This document shows positions 25,715 to 33,841 of a DNA stretch of 64,000 nucleotides, one piece after another. The stretch comes from Anaerosporomusa subterranea (GTDB lineage: Bacteria > Bacillota > Negativicutes > Sporomusales > Acetonemataceae). The notes below the pieces were generated by a model that worked only from the letters and a program-made list of their open reading frames with translations, was not told the origin of the DNA and searched no databases. Both the position numbers and the translations under genes were made by a program. Positions within the stretch are counted from its first letter, which is position 1, and each line of letters starts with the position of its first letter. The stretch spans positions 806,001-870,000 of the forward strand of contig NZ_LSGP01000017.1 in NCBI RefSeq assembly GCF_001611555.1. The letters are read 5' to 3'.

Positions 25715-26668
25715 TTATATTATGATCGCGGCTTCTTCAACCCGTTTTATCCCGGGAGTGCGCTCCAGTTCATCCAGCAATGTGAACAGCGCGCGGTCTT
25801 TACCTTTGGCTTCGATCATTACGTCAAAATCGCGGTCTAGCTTGCTGGCGGCTGACAGAAAGGGAAGCAGGCTCTTAACATTGATTAATTCGGCGTGGCT
25901 GCGGCGGTCTTTTTCGCTTTTCGGACTAGAGATGTGAATCTTCGGTCGAACATCACCCCAGGTACTGACGATTTCTGACCAGAGTTCACTTAGCTCTTCG
26001 CCGTTATTTAGACAGTTGTGGTGATGGACGTCAAGTACTAGTGGTGCGCCAAGCTTTTTGCACAGAGAAAGTATATCAGCTGCTGTGTATACTTTGTCAT
26101 CATTTTCAATTATGATTCGTTGCCTGATCGTATCAGGCAGAGCAGCGAATTCCCGGCAGAAGCGGTCTAACGACTGCTTTTTATTTTTATACATTCCGCC
26201 TGCGTGCAGGACTAGCTGTGGGCTAGGCGGATAACCGAGAGCGCGAAATATCGAGTCATGGTATTTAAGCTCGCGCAATGAAGCTGCCAACACGTCTGAC
26301 TTGGGACTGTTTAGCAGCGTAAAGTGATCAGGGTGGGCACTCAGACGGCAGTGGCTTTCGCGTGCAAGCCTGCCCAGATCTGCAAATTCTTCTTTGAATT
26401 CAGAGCAATAATCCCATCCCTCAGCCTCAGGATGGGTAGCTAGTGGCACAAGCTTGGAGGTCAAGCGGTAGAGATGGATATTGTGTGCTTGGTTATATAA
26501 GAGGATGCGGCGCGTGGTCTCTAGATTCTGTCTCAAGATTTTTCGCAGTAGATCGAGTTTTACTTCAGCGTTCTCTAGTTTACTTAGCTTTTTTACCGTT
26601 ACTGTCTTATTTGGCGATCCTTCTTTTATGCCGAAGGCGATAGCCACATAGCCAAAGCGGATCAACAT
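25715..26668 (-). CDS. uvsE: UV damage endonuclease UvsE
   Basis: A 317-residue UvdE-type TIM-barrel endonuclease that nicks DNA 5' of UV photoproducts. Family motifs are MLIRFGYVAIAFG at the start, LRKILRQNLETTRRILLYN, YRLTSKLVPLATHP, RLSAHPDHFTLLNSP, LVLHAGGMYKNK, RIIIENDDKVYT with the metal Glu, PLVLDVHHHNC and HISSPKSEKDRRSHAE. The start at 26,668 matches family N-termini and follows GAGGTG by 10 bases; an ATG six codons earlier has no binding site. A near-consensus promoter lies 50 bases upstream. Confidence 0.93.
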   Translation of the reverse strand: MLIRFGYVAIAFGIKEGSPNKTVTVKKLSKLENAEVKLDLLRKILRQNLETTRRILLYNQAHNIHLYRLTSKLVPLATHPEAEGWDYCSEFKEEFADLGRLARESHCRLSAHPDHFTLLNSPKSDVLAASLRELKYHDSIFRALGYPPSPQLVLHAGGMYKNKKQSLDRFCREFAALPDTIRQRIIIENDDKVYTAADILSLCKKLGAPLVLDVHHHNCLNNGEELSELWSEIVSTWGDVRPKIHISSPKSEKDRRSHAELINVKSLLPFLSAASKLDRDFDVMIEAKGKDRALFTLLDELERTPGIKRVEEAAIII

Positions 26669-26717
26669 GCTGCAGTTGCACCTCATATCTTCATTTGGTT
26701 TTTGACGGATAATTACT

Positions 26718-26747
26718 AGTATATGTTAAATCAAAGAAAAATGTCAA
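26718..26747 (-). promoter_or_regulatory. Promoter of uvsE
   Basis: On the minus strand TTGACA, 18 bases, TATACT, ending about 50 bases before the uvsE ATG. The -35 touches the terminator of the upstream amino-acid transporter operon. Confidence 0.8.
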
Positions 26748-26781
26748 AAAAAACTCCTCCGGATTCCGGAAGGAGCTTTTT
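26745..26781 (-). terminator. Intrinsic terminator of the amino-acid ABC operon
   Basis: On the minus strand GCTCCTTCCGGAATCCGGAG, forming a stem with one bulge, is followed by GAGTTTTTTTT. It ends the transporter operon; a T-run on the other strand could also stop plus-strand transcripts. Confidence 0.8.
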
Positions 26782-26817
26782 CTTGAGAAAGCATAGCAAT
26801 TATAAGGCCGCAAAGCT

Positions 26818-26979
26818 GACGAGGTACGTTTCCACAGAGGAAAGGAGGCTACACAGAGGTCACAGAGGAGTTGTATCTATTTGCCAGCTCGGGGCTGGTC
26901 CCAACCTTTAGACTTTAGTCCTCTGTGTCCTACTTACTACTCTGTGCCCTCTGTGGAATGTTGGTCCCATAACGTACCC
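26818..26979. repeat. CACAGAG-type repeat, long form
   Basis: The outer ends GGTACGTTTCCACAGAGG and CCCTCTGTGGAATG...ACGTACC are inverted. The interior carries GGCTACACAGAGGTCACAGA like the copy at 16.6 kb. It lies between the amino-acid transporter ATPase gene and the operon terminator. Confidence 0.75.
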
Positions 26980-26982
26980 TAT

Positions 26983-27708
26983 TTAAGGTAGAATTTTGCT
27001 TAAGAATTGTCGGGTTCGCTCACTCTTCGGATTACTGAAAAATTCCGACGTTGCTGCATCCTCGATAATCAGGCCGTTATCCATAAAGATTACGCGGTCT
27101 GCTGCCTCTTTGGCGAAGCCGATTTCATGAGTGACAACCAACATGGTCATCGCTTCGTGCGCAATATCTTTCATGACATCAAGCACTTCTTGAATCATTT
27201 CGGGATCGAGAGCTGATGTGGGTTCGTCAAATAGCATGACTTTCGGTCTGAGTGCCAGAGCCCGGGCGATGGCGACACGCTGCTGCTGACCACCGGATAG
27301 TTGAGAAGGATACGCATGAGCTTTCTCCGGCAAACCGACTCGCTCAAGCAACACTATGGCCTCGGCCTCGGCTTCCTTGCGATTGCGTTTTTGAACATGA
27401 ATTGGCGCCATGGTAATATTGTCAATGACTGACTTGTGGTTAAAGAGGTTGAATTGCTGAAACACCATACCGGTTAGCTGGCGGACCTTATATAGATTGC
27501 TTTTATGCTCATGGACATTGATGCCATCGACAGTTACCGAGCCGGACTGAATTGTTTCCAGGCCGTTGATTGTCCGTAACAATGTGCTTTTACCTGAACC
27601 GCTGGGGCCGAGGATGACCAGGCGTTGACCCCGTGGTACTGTTAAAGAAATATTCTTTAGGACGTGCAGCGCCCCAAAGTATTTGTCGATATTTTGGATT
27701 TCAATCAC
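26983..27708 (-). CDS. Polar amino-acid ABC transporter ATP-binding protein
   Basis: A 241-residue GlnQ/ArtM-type ATPase: Walker [11 protein letters not shown] (residues 33-42), Q-loop [14 protein letters not shown], signature [19 protein letters not shown], Walker [15 protein letters not shown] and the switch VVTHEIGFA. It drives uptake of a polar amino acid through the permease encoded just upstream. Translation begins at GTG 27,708, overlapping the permease stop by 8 bases. It is the last gene of a three-gene operon; a repeat and a terminator follow. Confidence 0.93.
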   Translation of the reverse strand: MIEIQNIDKYFGALHVLKNISLTVPRGQRLVILGPSGSGKSTLLRTINGLETIQSGSVTVDGINVHEHKSNLYKVRQLTGMVFQQFNLFNHKSVIDNITMAPIHVQKRNRKEAEAEAIVLLERVGLPEKAHAYPSQLSGGQQQRVAIARALALRPKVMLFDEPTSALDPEMIQEVLDVMKDIAHEAMTMLVVTHEIGFAKEAADRVIFMDNGLIIEDAATSEFFSNPKSERTRQFLSKILP

Positions 27709-28357
27709 TTTTCGCCAACCTCATTTCTAGGCGCCGAACAGCCTGTGATAGCAGAAAGGAAAGCAGGAAGTAAAACACAGCGATAGCCAACCAAACTTCA
27801 AAAGCGCGGAAGGTGATGGTAACAATGTTCTTCGCGGCGTATGTCATATCGGTTACGGCGATGACTGAGACCAGTGAAGAATCCTTAATCAGACTGATAA
27901 ACTGGCCGGCTAACGGCGGCAGGATGCGGCGAATTGCCTGTGGCAGGATGACGAGAAACATAGTTTGTGTCTCAGTCATACCCACTGATAATGCCGCTTC
28001 GCGTTGGCCTTTATGAATAGACTGAATGCCAGCTCGGATGATTTCGGCGATATAGGCACCGGAAAACAGCGACAGCGCAGCGACTGAAGCAACAACAGCT
28101 GAAAGGTTGAAGAATACACCAAGGCCGAAATAGATAAAGGAAATTTGAATCAATAGGGGGGTATTGCGTATCCACTCAACATAGACATTGGCGGCGGCTC
28201 GTACAAGGAACCGGTCAGAAATCTTAGCCAATGCGCCGAGTATGCCTACCAACGTGCCAAAAATAATCGATAAGATAGAAATTTTGATGGTAGTAACGAT
28301 GCCGGAAAGTATGGCTGGCAGGTATTCGGTGAGGACTGAAAAGTCCAATTCGTACAT
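27701..28357 (-). CDS. Polar amino-acid ABC transporter permease
   Basis: A 218-residue HisM/GlnP-type permease with about five membrane segments. It shows the family loop [20 protein letters not shown] and the cytoplasmic coupling motif [36 protein letters not shown] lies 5 bases before the ATG. A palindromic element separates it from the binding-protein gene upstream in the same operon. Confidence 0.92.
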   Translation of the reverse strand: MYELDFSVLTEYLPAILSGIVTTIKISILSIIFGTLVGILGALAKISDRFLVRAAANVYVEWIRNTPLLIQISFIYFGLGVFFNLSAVVASVAALSLFSGAYIAEIIRAGIQSIHKGQREAALSVGMTETQTMFLVILPQAIRRILPPLAGQFISLIKDSSLVSVIAVTDMTYAAKNIVTITFRAFEVWLAIAVFYFLLSFLLSQAVRRLEMRLAKSD

Positions 28358-28371
28358 ATTTCCTCCTTGTC

Positions 28372-28493
28372 GGGCGTTGATAAGGGCCCATCTGCGTTGT
28401 TGCTCCCACGATCCCCTTGCTTGCGTACCTTGTATGTACGCGGCGCGGCGGAGATCGTGGGCGCGCCTAGCATCTGGACCCTTCTGAACGCCC
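28372..28493. repeat. Long palindromic element, copy 4 (inside an operon)
   Basis: The ends are GGGCGTTGATAAGGGCCC and GGACCCTTCTGAACGCCC. The middle arms CCCACGATCC / GAGATCGTGGG pair, and the inner hairpin is GCGTACCTTGTATGTACGC. It lies between the binding-protein gene and the permease gene. Confidence 0.88.
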
Positions 28494-28520
28494 TAGATTA
28501 TATTACGCTAATAGAGATAG

Positions 28521-29363
28521 TTACTTTTTAGGGGGAACCGAATCCCACCATGGCATGTCAACAAACCAGTAGGCATAGGATTTTTTATATTCTTCGCTGC
28601 CGTTGTATTTCTTTAGGAAGGTATTTAGCCAAGTGACCAGTTCTTGGTTGCCTTTGGGAACGGCGATGCCAAGGTTTTCAGTGGTGAACGGCTCAAGGAT
28701 CGGGTAGGTATTATCGGGATGTTGACGGTGGTAAATGGCGACCCAAGGGGTCTCGTGAACAACTGCGGCGGCTTTGCCATTGATGAGTTCAAGGCCGGCA
28801 TAGGCAGAGCCTTCAAACTTCTTAACCGTCGCGTTCTTGAACATCTTGCTAGCAGTTTGGTCGGCAGTTGTGCCCATGGAGACGGCAATGACATTGCCAG
28901 GCTTATCAAGATCTTCCCAGGTTTTGATGTTAGGGAACTGCTTGTTAACGAGAAGCGCTTGACCAGACTTAAAGTAGGTATCGCTGAAATCGACTACCTC
29001 TTTGCGTTTGTCGCTAATCGTCATACCGGCGATGACGATATCTACCTTTTTCGCTTGCAGTGCCGGAATTAGTCCTGAGAAGGCATAATTTTGAAATTCA
29101 ACTTGGACGCCAAGTTCTTTGGCGATGGCTTTCGCTACATCGACATCAAAGCCTACGAGCTCTCCCTTTTTGTCAGCCATTTCGAACGGAAAATAACCGC
29201 TAGCTGTGCCGACTACGATTTTACCCTTTTTCTTCAGTTCAGCGACAGCATTGTTTTCTTCCTTTTTTTGCGTTGGCGTGCTGGAACCGCATCCGGCAAG
29301 AGCTACCACTGCAAATAGCATAATCATGCAAAGGACAATTGCCTTTTTGGTGTAACTAATCAT
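28521..29363 (-). CDS. Polar amino-acid ABC transporter substrate-binding lipoprotein
   Basis: A 280-residue family 3 solute-binding protein. The lipobox is VALAGCGSS after a hydrophobic stretch. The mature part has KKGKIVVGTASGYFPFEMADKKGELVGFDVDVAKAIAK, the classic N-terminal lobe, with DIVIAGMTISDKRKEVVDFS and the closing TTENLGIAVPKGNQELV. It delivers a polar amino acid (specificity not readable) to the permease. TAGGAGGAAATCACA precedes the ATG. A good promoter lies about 60 bases upstream, making it the first gene of the operon. Confidence 0.92.
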   Translation of the reverse strand: MISYTKKAIVLCMIMLFAVVALAGCGSSTPTQKKEENNAVAELKKKGKIVVGTASGYFPFEMADKKGELVGFDVDVAKAIAKELGVQVEFQNYAFSGLIPALQAKKVDIVIAGMTISDKRKEVVDFSDTYFKSGQALLVNKQFPNIKTWEDLDKPGNVIAVSMGTTADQTASKMFKNATVKKFEGSAYAGLELINGKAAAVVHETPWVAIYHRQHPDNTYPILEPFTTENLGIAVPKGNQELVTWLNTFLKKYNGSEEYKKSYAYWFVDMPWWDSVPPKK

Positions 29364-29422
29364 TGTGATTTCCTCCTATGTAGTTAATTAGAATTGTAGA
29401 AACTATAATTCTTTACTCTTAT

Positions 29423-29450
29423 ATTATACAGATGTTGAATAAAAACTCAA
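29423..29450 (-). promoter_or_regulatory. Promoter of the amino-acid ABC operon
   Basis: On the minus strand TTGAGT, 16 bases, TATAAT, about 60 bases before the binding-protein start codon. Confidence 0.75.
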
Positions 29451-29498
29451 TGACTTGTTTACCCTCGTCCCTATAGAAAGCACGTCAACTGGCTAATC

Positions 29499-29527
29499 TT
29501 GACATTCGCAACAGAAAAATCTATACT
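29499..29527 (+). promoter_or_regulatory. Promoter of speE
   Basis: TTGACA, 17 bases, TATACT, ending 50 bases before the speE ATG. This is a near-consensus housekeeping promoter. Confidence 0.85.
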
Positions 29528-29577
29528 TTAAGCAGACTTGATGCAATTTGCTTCCAGTGGCTTTAGGAGGGATCATC

Positions 29578-30414
29578 ATGGACCTGTGGTTAACAGAATG
29601 GCAAACGCCTGATTTAGGTTTGAAAACACGTGTTAAAAAGACACTGTTTGCCGGTCAGTCGGATTTTCAAAAGGTTTCAGTTGTTGACTCTGAACAATTC
29701 GGCCGTATGCTGACCCTTGATGGTGTATTTCAGACATCAGTCTTTGACGAGTATATTTATCATGAGATGATTGCCCATGTGCCGCTTTACACTCACCCCA
29801 ATCCCAAACGAGTATTGGTGATCGGCGGTGGTGATGGCGGATCGGTGCGGGAAGCCGTGCGTCATGATTCAGTCGAATCTGTCGAGATGGTTGAAATTGA
29901 TGGCATGGTTGTAGATGTTTGCAAACAGTATTTACCAGAAATCAGTGCAGCCCTTATTCAGAATCATCCCAAGCTGACGTTGAAGATTGGCGATGGCATC
30001 GCTCATATGCGCGACGCTGAAAACCGCTATGATGTGATTATTGTTGACTGCTCTGATCCAATTGGACCAGGTGAAGGATTGTTTACGCGCGGATTTTTTC
30101 AGGATGTTCATAAGGCGCTAAAAGCGGATGGGCTATTTGTCCAACAGACTGAATCGCCGTTTTATCATCAGTCTCTTATCCGTAAATTGCACCATGACAT
30201 TAGCGGTATCTTCCCAATCACCCGGCTGTATCTGGCGCAAATTCCTCTGTATCCAGGTGGAACTCACTCGTTTACAATTGGCTCGAAACAGTATGATCCG
30301 ATGACTGCGCCTAGCCGCAAGCCATTGTTTGACACCCGCTACTACAACGAGAATATCCAAAAAAGCGCGTTTGTGTTGCCAAATATGGTGCGAGAACTGC
30401 TGTCCGGGCGTTGA
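29578..30414 (+). CDS. speE: Spermidine synthase (polyamine aminopropyltransferase)
   Basis: A 278-residue aminopropyltransferase. The N-terminal beta domain contains LTLDGVFQTSVFDEYIYHEM. The SAM-type fold has VLVIGGGDGGSVREAV at residues 79-94, and the catalytic loop is IIVDCSDPIGPGEGLF. TQSPFYHQ-like QTESPFYHQSLI and YPGGTHSFTIGSK follow. It transfers aminopropyl groups from decarboxylated SAM to putrescine. The ATG at 29,578 follows TAGGAGGGATCATC. The last two codons and the stop (GGG CGT TGA) are the first bases of a palindromic element. Confidence 0.93.
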   Translation: MDLWLTEWQTPDLGLKTRVKKTLFAGQSDFQKVSVVDSEQFGRMLTLDGVFQTSVFDEYIYHEMIAHVPLYTHPNPKRVLVIGGGDGGSVREAVRHDSVESVEMVEIDGMVVDVCKQYLPEISAALIQNHPKLTLKIGDGIAHMRDAENRYDVIIVDCSDPIGPGEGLFTRGFFQDVHKALKADGLFVQQTESPFYHQSLIRKLHHDISGIFPITRLYLAQIPLYPGGTHSFTIGSKQYDPMTAPSRKPLFDTRYYNENIQKSAFVLPNMVRELLSGR

Positions 30415-30581
30415 TAAGGGCCCATCTGCGTTGGCACCCGCAAGGGGTATGCCGCCAACTCTAAGGCGCAAAGCGCAAGAGTTGCGCAATGTCCCCGCCA
30501 ACCCATTGCTAGCGTACATCCCAGTACGCGTCGCTGTTGGTTTTCCGAGGTCGCCTAGCATATGAACCCTTCTGAACGCCC
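30406..30581. repeat. Long palindromic element, copy 5 (with inner insert)
   Basis: It starts GGGCGTTGATAAGGGCCC, overlapping the speE stop codon, and ends CCCTTCTGAACGCCC. It carries a short form of the inner insert (TATGCCGCCAACTCTAAGGC, then AAGAGTTGCGCAAT). The arms CCGCCAACCC and GTTGGTTTTCCGAGG pair, and the inner hairpin is GCGTAC...GTACGCGTCG. Confidence 0.87.
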
Positions 30582-30612
30582 TAAAAACTATTTCAGGGAA
30601 GAAAAAATTCAC

Positions 30613-30641
30613 TTGCATTATGTAGAACAATATCGTATAAT
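30613..30641 (+). promoter_or_regulatory. Promoter of the tRNA-Asn/tRNA-Glu unit
   Basis: TTGCAT, 17 bases, TATAAT, ending 12 bases before tRNA-Asn. Confidence 0.8.
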
Positions 30642-30653
30642 AATTTTTGCCAT

Positions 30654-30728
30654 TCCTCGATAGCTCAATGGTAGAGCACGCGGCTGTTAACCGCGGGGTT
30701 GTAGGTTCGAGTCCTACTCGAGGAGCCA
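30654..30728 (+). tRNA. tRNA-Asn (GTT)
   Basis: A 75-nt cloverleaf with acceptor TCCTCGA/TCGAGGA, anticodon loop CTGTTAA (GTT), TTCGAGTC T-loop and an encoded CCA. It is followed 4 bases later by tRNA-Glu. Confidence 0.96.
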
Positions 30729-30732
30729 ATAC

Positions 30733-30807
30733 GGCCCGTTGGTCAAGCGGTTAAGACACCGCCCTTTCACGGCGATTACGGGGGTTCGAATCCCCCACGG
30801 GTCACCA
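30733..30807 (+). tRNA. tRNA-Glu (TTC)
   Basis: A 75-nt cloverleaf with acceptor GGCCCGT/ACGGGTC, anticodon loop CTTTCAC (TTC), T-loop TTCGAAT and an encoded CCA. Its CCA is part of the terminator palindrome that follows. Confidence 0.96.
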
Positions 30808-30859
30808 ATAACAAAGAACCTCTGAAGCAATTGCTTCAGAGGTTCTTTGTTATTGGTGA
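30802..30859 (+). terminator. Perfect 58-nt palindrome after tRNA-Glu
   Basis: Every base from 30,802 to 30,830 pairs with 30,859 to 30,831, with no mismatch and no loop bases. The stem core AGAACCTCTGAAGC is followed by TTCTTTGTTATT, so it can end the tRNA transcript. It is longer than a terminator needs to be and includes the tRNA CCA end. Confidence 0.8.
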
Positions 30860-30878
30860 TTAGAGAAAAACTCGTTCC

Positions 30879-31222
30879 CAGACCGTTTAGAAATGCCCAG
30901 ATGTTGTTGCCTATGAGACAGGTTGCTAAAATGAAGTGCTGGGTTTGATAGCATCACTAGGCAGGCCCGCCGACCCAGTAGCGCGTTACCTACGAGACGT
31001 AATACCACATATGCAGAAGGCAAGCTGGCTAGTGCCGGTACGCGTACAATACGGGTACGCTAGCAATGGGGCGGCGGGCCTGATTGCGCAACTCTTGGCG
31101 CTTTAGCGCCTTCGCCGCTCTCGGTCGTCCATGACCTTCGCGGCACCTGAACGTCCTGTTCAATGGAGTTGGCGGCATACCCTTTACGGGTGCAACGCAG
31201 ATGGGCGTTTATCAAAGGTCTG
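30879..31222. repeat. Long palindromic element, copy 6 (reverse orientation, largest)
   Basis: This 344-nt copy is turned round relative to the others. The left end is CAGACCGTTTAGAAATGCCC and the right end GGGCGTTTATCAAAGGTCTG, inverted to each other. It contains the full inner insert (read on the minus strand: GCCGCCAACTCCATTGAACA, through GGCGCTAAAGCGCCAAGAGT) and further sequence around the GCGTACCCGTATTGTACGC hairpin. It fills the gap between the tRNA pair and the LUD gene and ends 1 base before that gene's stop codon. Confidence 0.82.
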
Positions 31223-31223
31223 A

Positions 31224-31865
31224 CTAAAATCCGAGTTCTTCGCCGACCACAATGATCTCCATCGGAGTCGCTGGCGGACGTTTACGGATGATAGTGGTAA
31301 TGTTGCAAATCCGGGTAGGTCCTTGGCAGTCCACGCACATGCCGGCTACGGTACAGGGATTAGGGCGGTTTAGTCGTTTATTATTAATCGGCGCTGCTAG
31401 CATTTCGATCCGTCGTTCTGCCTCATCGACGTTACGGACGATTTTATTGACTCCTGCCACGACAATGACCTGTTTTGGTCCGAACATCATGGCAGCCACT
31501 CGGTTGCCCACTCCATCGACATTGACTAATTTGCCGTCAAGAGTGAGTGCGTTGGCACTACAGAGAAAAACATCGCAGGTCAGCTCGGCGCGACGACATA
31601 ACATCACTTCGTCGGCCGGCAATCCGGGTATATTGTGATTGTAGATTGTATGGCCGCGTTTAGCCAGTTCCTCTAATATGCCAAGCTCCGTAATGGTCCA
31701 CGAACCACCTACACCGATGGTCGCCCCCGCTGGGATTAGGGAGAGGACTTTCTCAGCTGCTTCTTGTTTGGTTTTTACATAGGACGAACTAAAATTGTTC
31801 TTTGTTAGAGCCTCGGTAGCTCTTGCACCTAGTGCATCATTTGACCATGACTTGAATTCGTTCAT
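31224..31865 (-). CDS. LUD-domain (lactate utilization, DUF162-type) protein
   Basis: A 213-residue protein of the LutC/YkgG-like LUD family: TIGVGGSWTITELGILEEL, GHTIYNHNIPGLPADEV, FLCSANALTLDGKLVNVDGVGNRVAAMMFGP and the C-terminal NPCTVAGMCVDCQGPTRICN with four Cys. Family members take part in oxidation of lactate or related hydroxy acids or act as electron-transfer partners; stand-alone copies like this are common in anaerobes and their function is unclear. AGGAGGTCTATCCGA precedes the ATG. It is downstream of, and probably cotranscribed with, the Fsr-like transporter gene. Confidence 0.87.
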   Translation of the reverse strand: MNEFKSWSNDALGARATEALTKNNFSSSYVKTKQEAAEKVLSLIPAGATIGVGGSWTITELGILEELAKRGHTIYNHNIPGLPADEVMLCRRAELTCDVFLCSANALTLDGKLVNVDGVGNRVAAMMFGPKQVIVVAGVNKIVRNVDEAERRIEMLAAPINNKRLNRPNPCTVAGMCVDCQGPTRICNITTIIRKRPPATPMEIIVVGEELGF

Positions 31866-31925
31866 TCGGATAGACCTCCTTTTGAATTTGGAAGTTAATA
31901 GTGGTTTTGTTTCGACACCTGTGCG

Positions 31926-33143
31926 TTAAATCCCTTTGCTAGCTTCGGCGATCTTTGTTTCCTTGAGCCCGACACTTCCAGGGAGAAAAAAGGTGCATGC
32001 AAGACCTGCCAACGGTAGAAGAGCCAGCAGTGTGAACACAGCTGGTATGCCGAAGAGGTCGGCGACATGACCTAACAGGGTAGCGCCAACCCCGCCTAAA
32101 CCGATACTGAAGCCGATGGTCAAGCCGCCTGCCATGCCAATGTGGCTAGGCATAGCTTCTTGGGCGAGTACAATGGTGGTTGAGAACGAACTAACCATGA
32201 CAAAGCCTATCAAGCCGACCAAGATAACGGTTGCAATGCCGCTGGTATAAGGTAGAATAGCGACTAATGGCAGAGTAGCGGCCATCGATGCCATAATGAT
32301 AGTTTTTCGACCCCACTTGTCGCTCAGTCGTCCGCCCGCATAGGTGCCGACTACACCAGATAGAAAAAAGACTGATAATAGGTTAGATGCATAGAATGCG
32401 CTGCCTGATAAATGGTTTACATAATATAGCGGAATATACGTACTGAGGCCGGTGTGGATACTGGATCGGATAAAAATATATGTTAACAGCACTGTCAGTA
32501 GGCCCCAGGGAATCGGTCGGTGGGTCTGACTCCCGGCTGTGGTCGCGTGCAAAGACGCAGCAGGCGCTGTTGGAACAATTCGCCGCAATTGACTCCAAAG
32601 TATTGGTGCCAGGATGAGTGCAGGCAGTCCAAACCAAGCAATATTTGCAAGCCCGCCAGACAGGTGCAGCAAAAACGTGATATACATTGCGCCTAACGCG
32701 AATCCCAGATTACCGCCCACAGAGAAGATGCCCATGCTATGGCCTTTTGACTCTTTGGCGCTAGTCAGATGAGCTGCTTTTGATCCCTGCGGATGAAAGG
32801 CGGCGACACCGAGGCCGCCAATGGTAACGGCGGCTAATAAGCTGGAGTAGGAATCGGCAAAGATTAGAGACGCCATGCCCAGTCCAGAAATGATGACGCC
32901 GGCGGGAATCAGCCACGGTAAGGCAATCCTGTCAGCCAGATAGCCGAAGATCGGCTGGATGACTGACGAGGCCATGTTTTGCATCAACACCATAAAGCCG
33001 ATTTGCGCATAGGTCAGATTGTAAGCCTTCTGCAGTTCGGGCAGCAGAGCTGGCAGGGCTCCTTGAGACAGGTCGGTAACCAAGTGGGCGAGAGAAAGAA
33101 GTAATAACGTAGATGGCAAAAAAGCTGCTTTAGCTTGTGGCAT
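31926..33143 (-). CDS. MFS transporter, fosmidomycin-resistance (Fsr)-like
   Basis: A 405-residue major facilitator with about 12 membrane segments. The Fsr-like pattern is visible in LSLAHLVTDLSQGALPALLP, LMQNMASSVIQPIFGYLADR, GGLGVAAFHPQGSKAAHL and GIFSVGGNLGFALG. E. coli Fsr exports fosmidomycin; the natural substrates of relatives are mostly unknown. GAGGAGGTCATTAC precedes the ATG. It is divergent from the zinc-ribbon gene, and a small GGCAGG/CCTGCC hairpin lies between them (33,179-33,200). Confidence 0.88.
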   Translation of the reverse strand: MPQAKAAFLPSTLLLLSLAHLVTDLSQGALPALLPELQKAYNLTYAQIGFMVLMQNMASSVIQPIFGYLADRIALPWLIPAGVIISGLGMASLIFADSYSSLLAAVTIGGLGVAAFHPQGSKAAHLTSAKESKGHSMGIFSVGGNLGFALGAMYITFLLHLSGGLANIAWFGLPALILAPILWSQLRRIVPTAPAASLHATTAGSQTHRPIPWGLLTVLLTYIFIRSSIHTGLSTYIPLYYVNHLSGSAFYASNLLSVFFLSGVVGTYAGGRLSDKWGRKTIIMASMAATLPLVAILPYTSGIATVILVGLIGFVMVSSFSTTIVLAQEAMPSHIGMAGGLTIGFSIGLGGVGATLLGHVADLFGIPAVFTLLALLPLAGLACTFFLPGSVGLKETKIAEASKGI

Positions 33144-33274
33144 GTAATGACCTCCTCTTTCCTTTGTTAGTACGGCAAGGCAGGCTTTTTATCCTGCCAG
33201 ACTGATTTTCCTTTTTATCAGCTACTGTACAAGGGCGGGAGATTGTATCTAGACGAAGCATACACGCTCCAATC

Positions 33275-33303
33275 TTGTTCTTACGGCAGGCCTCTGCTAT
33301 ACT
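33275..33303 (+). promoter_or_regulatory. Promoter of the zinc-ribbon membrane protein gene
   Basis: TTGTTC, 17 bases, TATACT with TG one base before it (extended -10). It lies 30 bases before the ATG. Confidence 0.7.
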
Positions 33304-33332
33304 AGTTGTATATATGGAATGGAGGGATAAAT

Positions 33333-33737
33333 ATGGCTATGGCAATTAGTTTGGCTATCGCCGCATTTGCGGCCTATTGGGTGTTTAATGACGCACGGTC
33401 ACGCGGTACTAGCATGACCTTTTGTATAGTGTGGGCTGTTGGAACGTTTGCATTTTTGATTATTTTTCTGCCGCTTTATTTATTGTTCGGCCGGAAGTCG
33501 CCAAAACGTGAAACCCCTCGGGAAATTCATGACCCTAATACGATTGATGTGGAAGCCAAACCTGTAGAAGAGCCGGATATGAATTGTCCCATGTGCGCAA
33601 AACCGGTGAGAGAGGATTTCGTAGTCTGCCCATTTTGTGGCAACACGCTTAAACCGCGTTGCACTAACTGCGGCCGTGAACTAGATCGCGAATGGACAGA
33701 GTGCCCGGATTGCAAGACTCCGGCGACGAGGAAATAG
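33333..33737 (+). CDS. Zinc-ribbon membrane protein of unknown function (134 aa)
   Basis: The N-terminus has two hydrophobic stretches (AISLAIAAFAAYWVF and MTFCIVWAVGTFAFLIIFLP) in a PLDc_N/YkgJ-like arrangement. The C-terminal half carries four CxxC knuckles: CPMC, CPFC, CTNC and CPDC, enough for two zinc ribbons (DZANK type). The soluble ribbons probably face the cytoplasm. No partner gene is evident. The ATG at 33,333 follows GGAGGG; the frame is open to 33,306 without a binding site. Confidence 0.8.
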   Translation: MAMAISLAIAAFAAYWVFNDARSRGTSMTFCIVWAVGTFAFLIIFLPLYLLFGRKSPKRETPREIHDPNTIDVEAKPVEEPDMNCPMCAKPVREDFVVCPFCGNTLKPRCTNCGRELDREWTECPDCKTPATRK

Positions 33738-33841
33738 GCCAATCGTAGTTTTTTTCAAAGCAGTGCTGCAATCTCATTATAAGTGATTATGACTTAACAA
33801 ATCATTAATCTCAGCTTAACAATGGGGGATCCTAGAACCGG

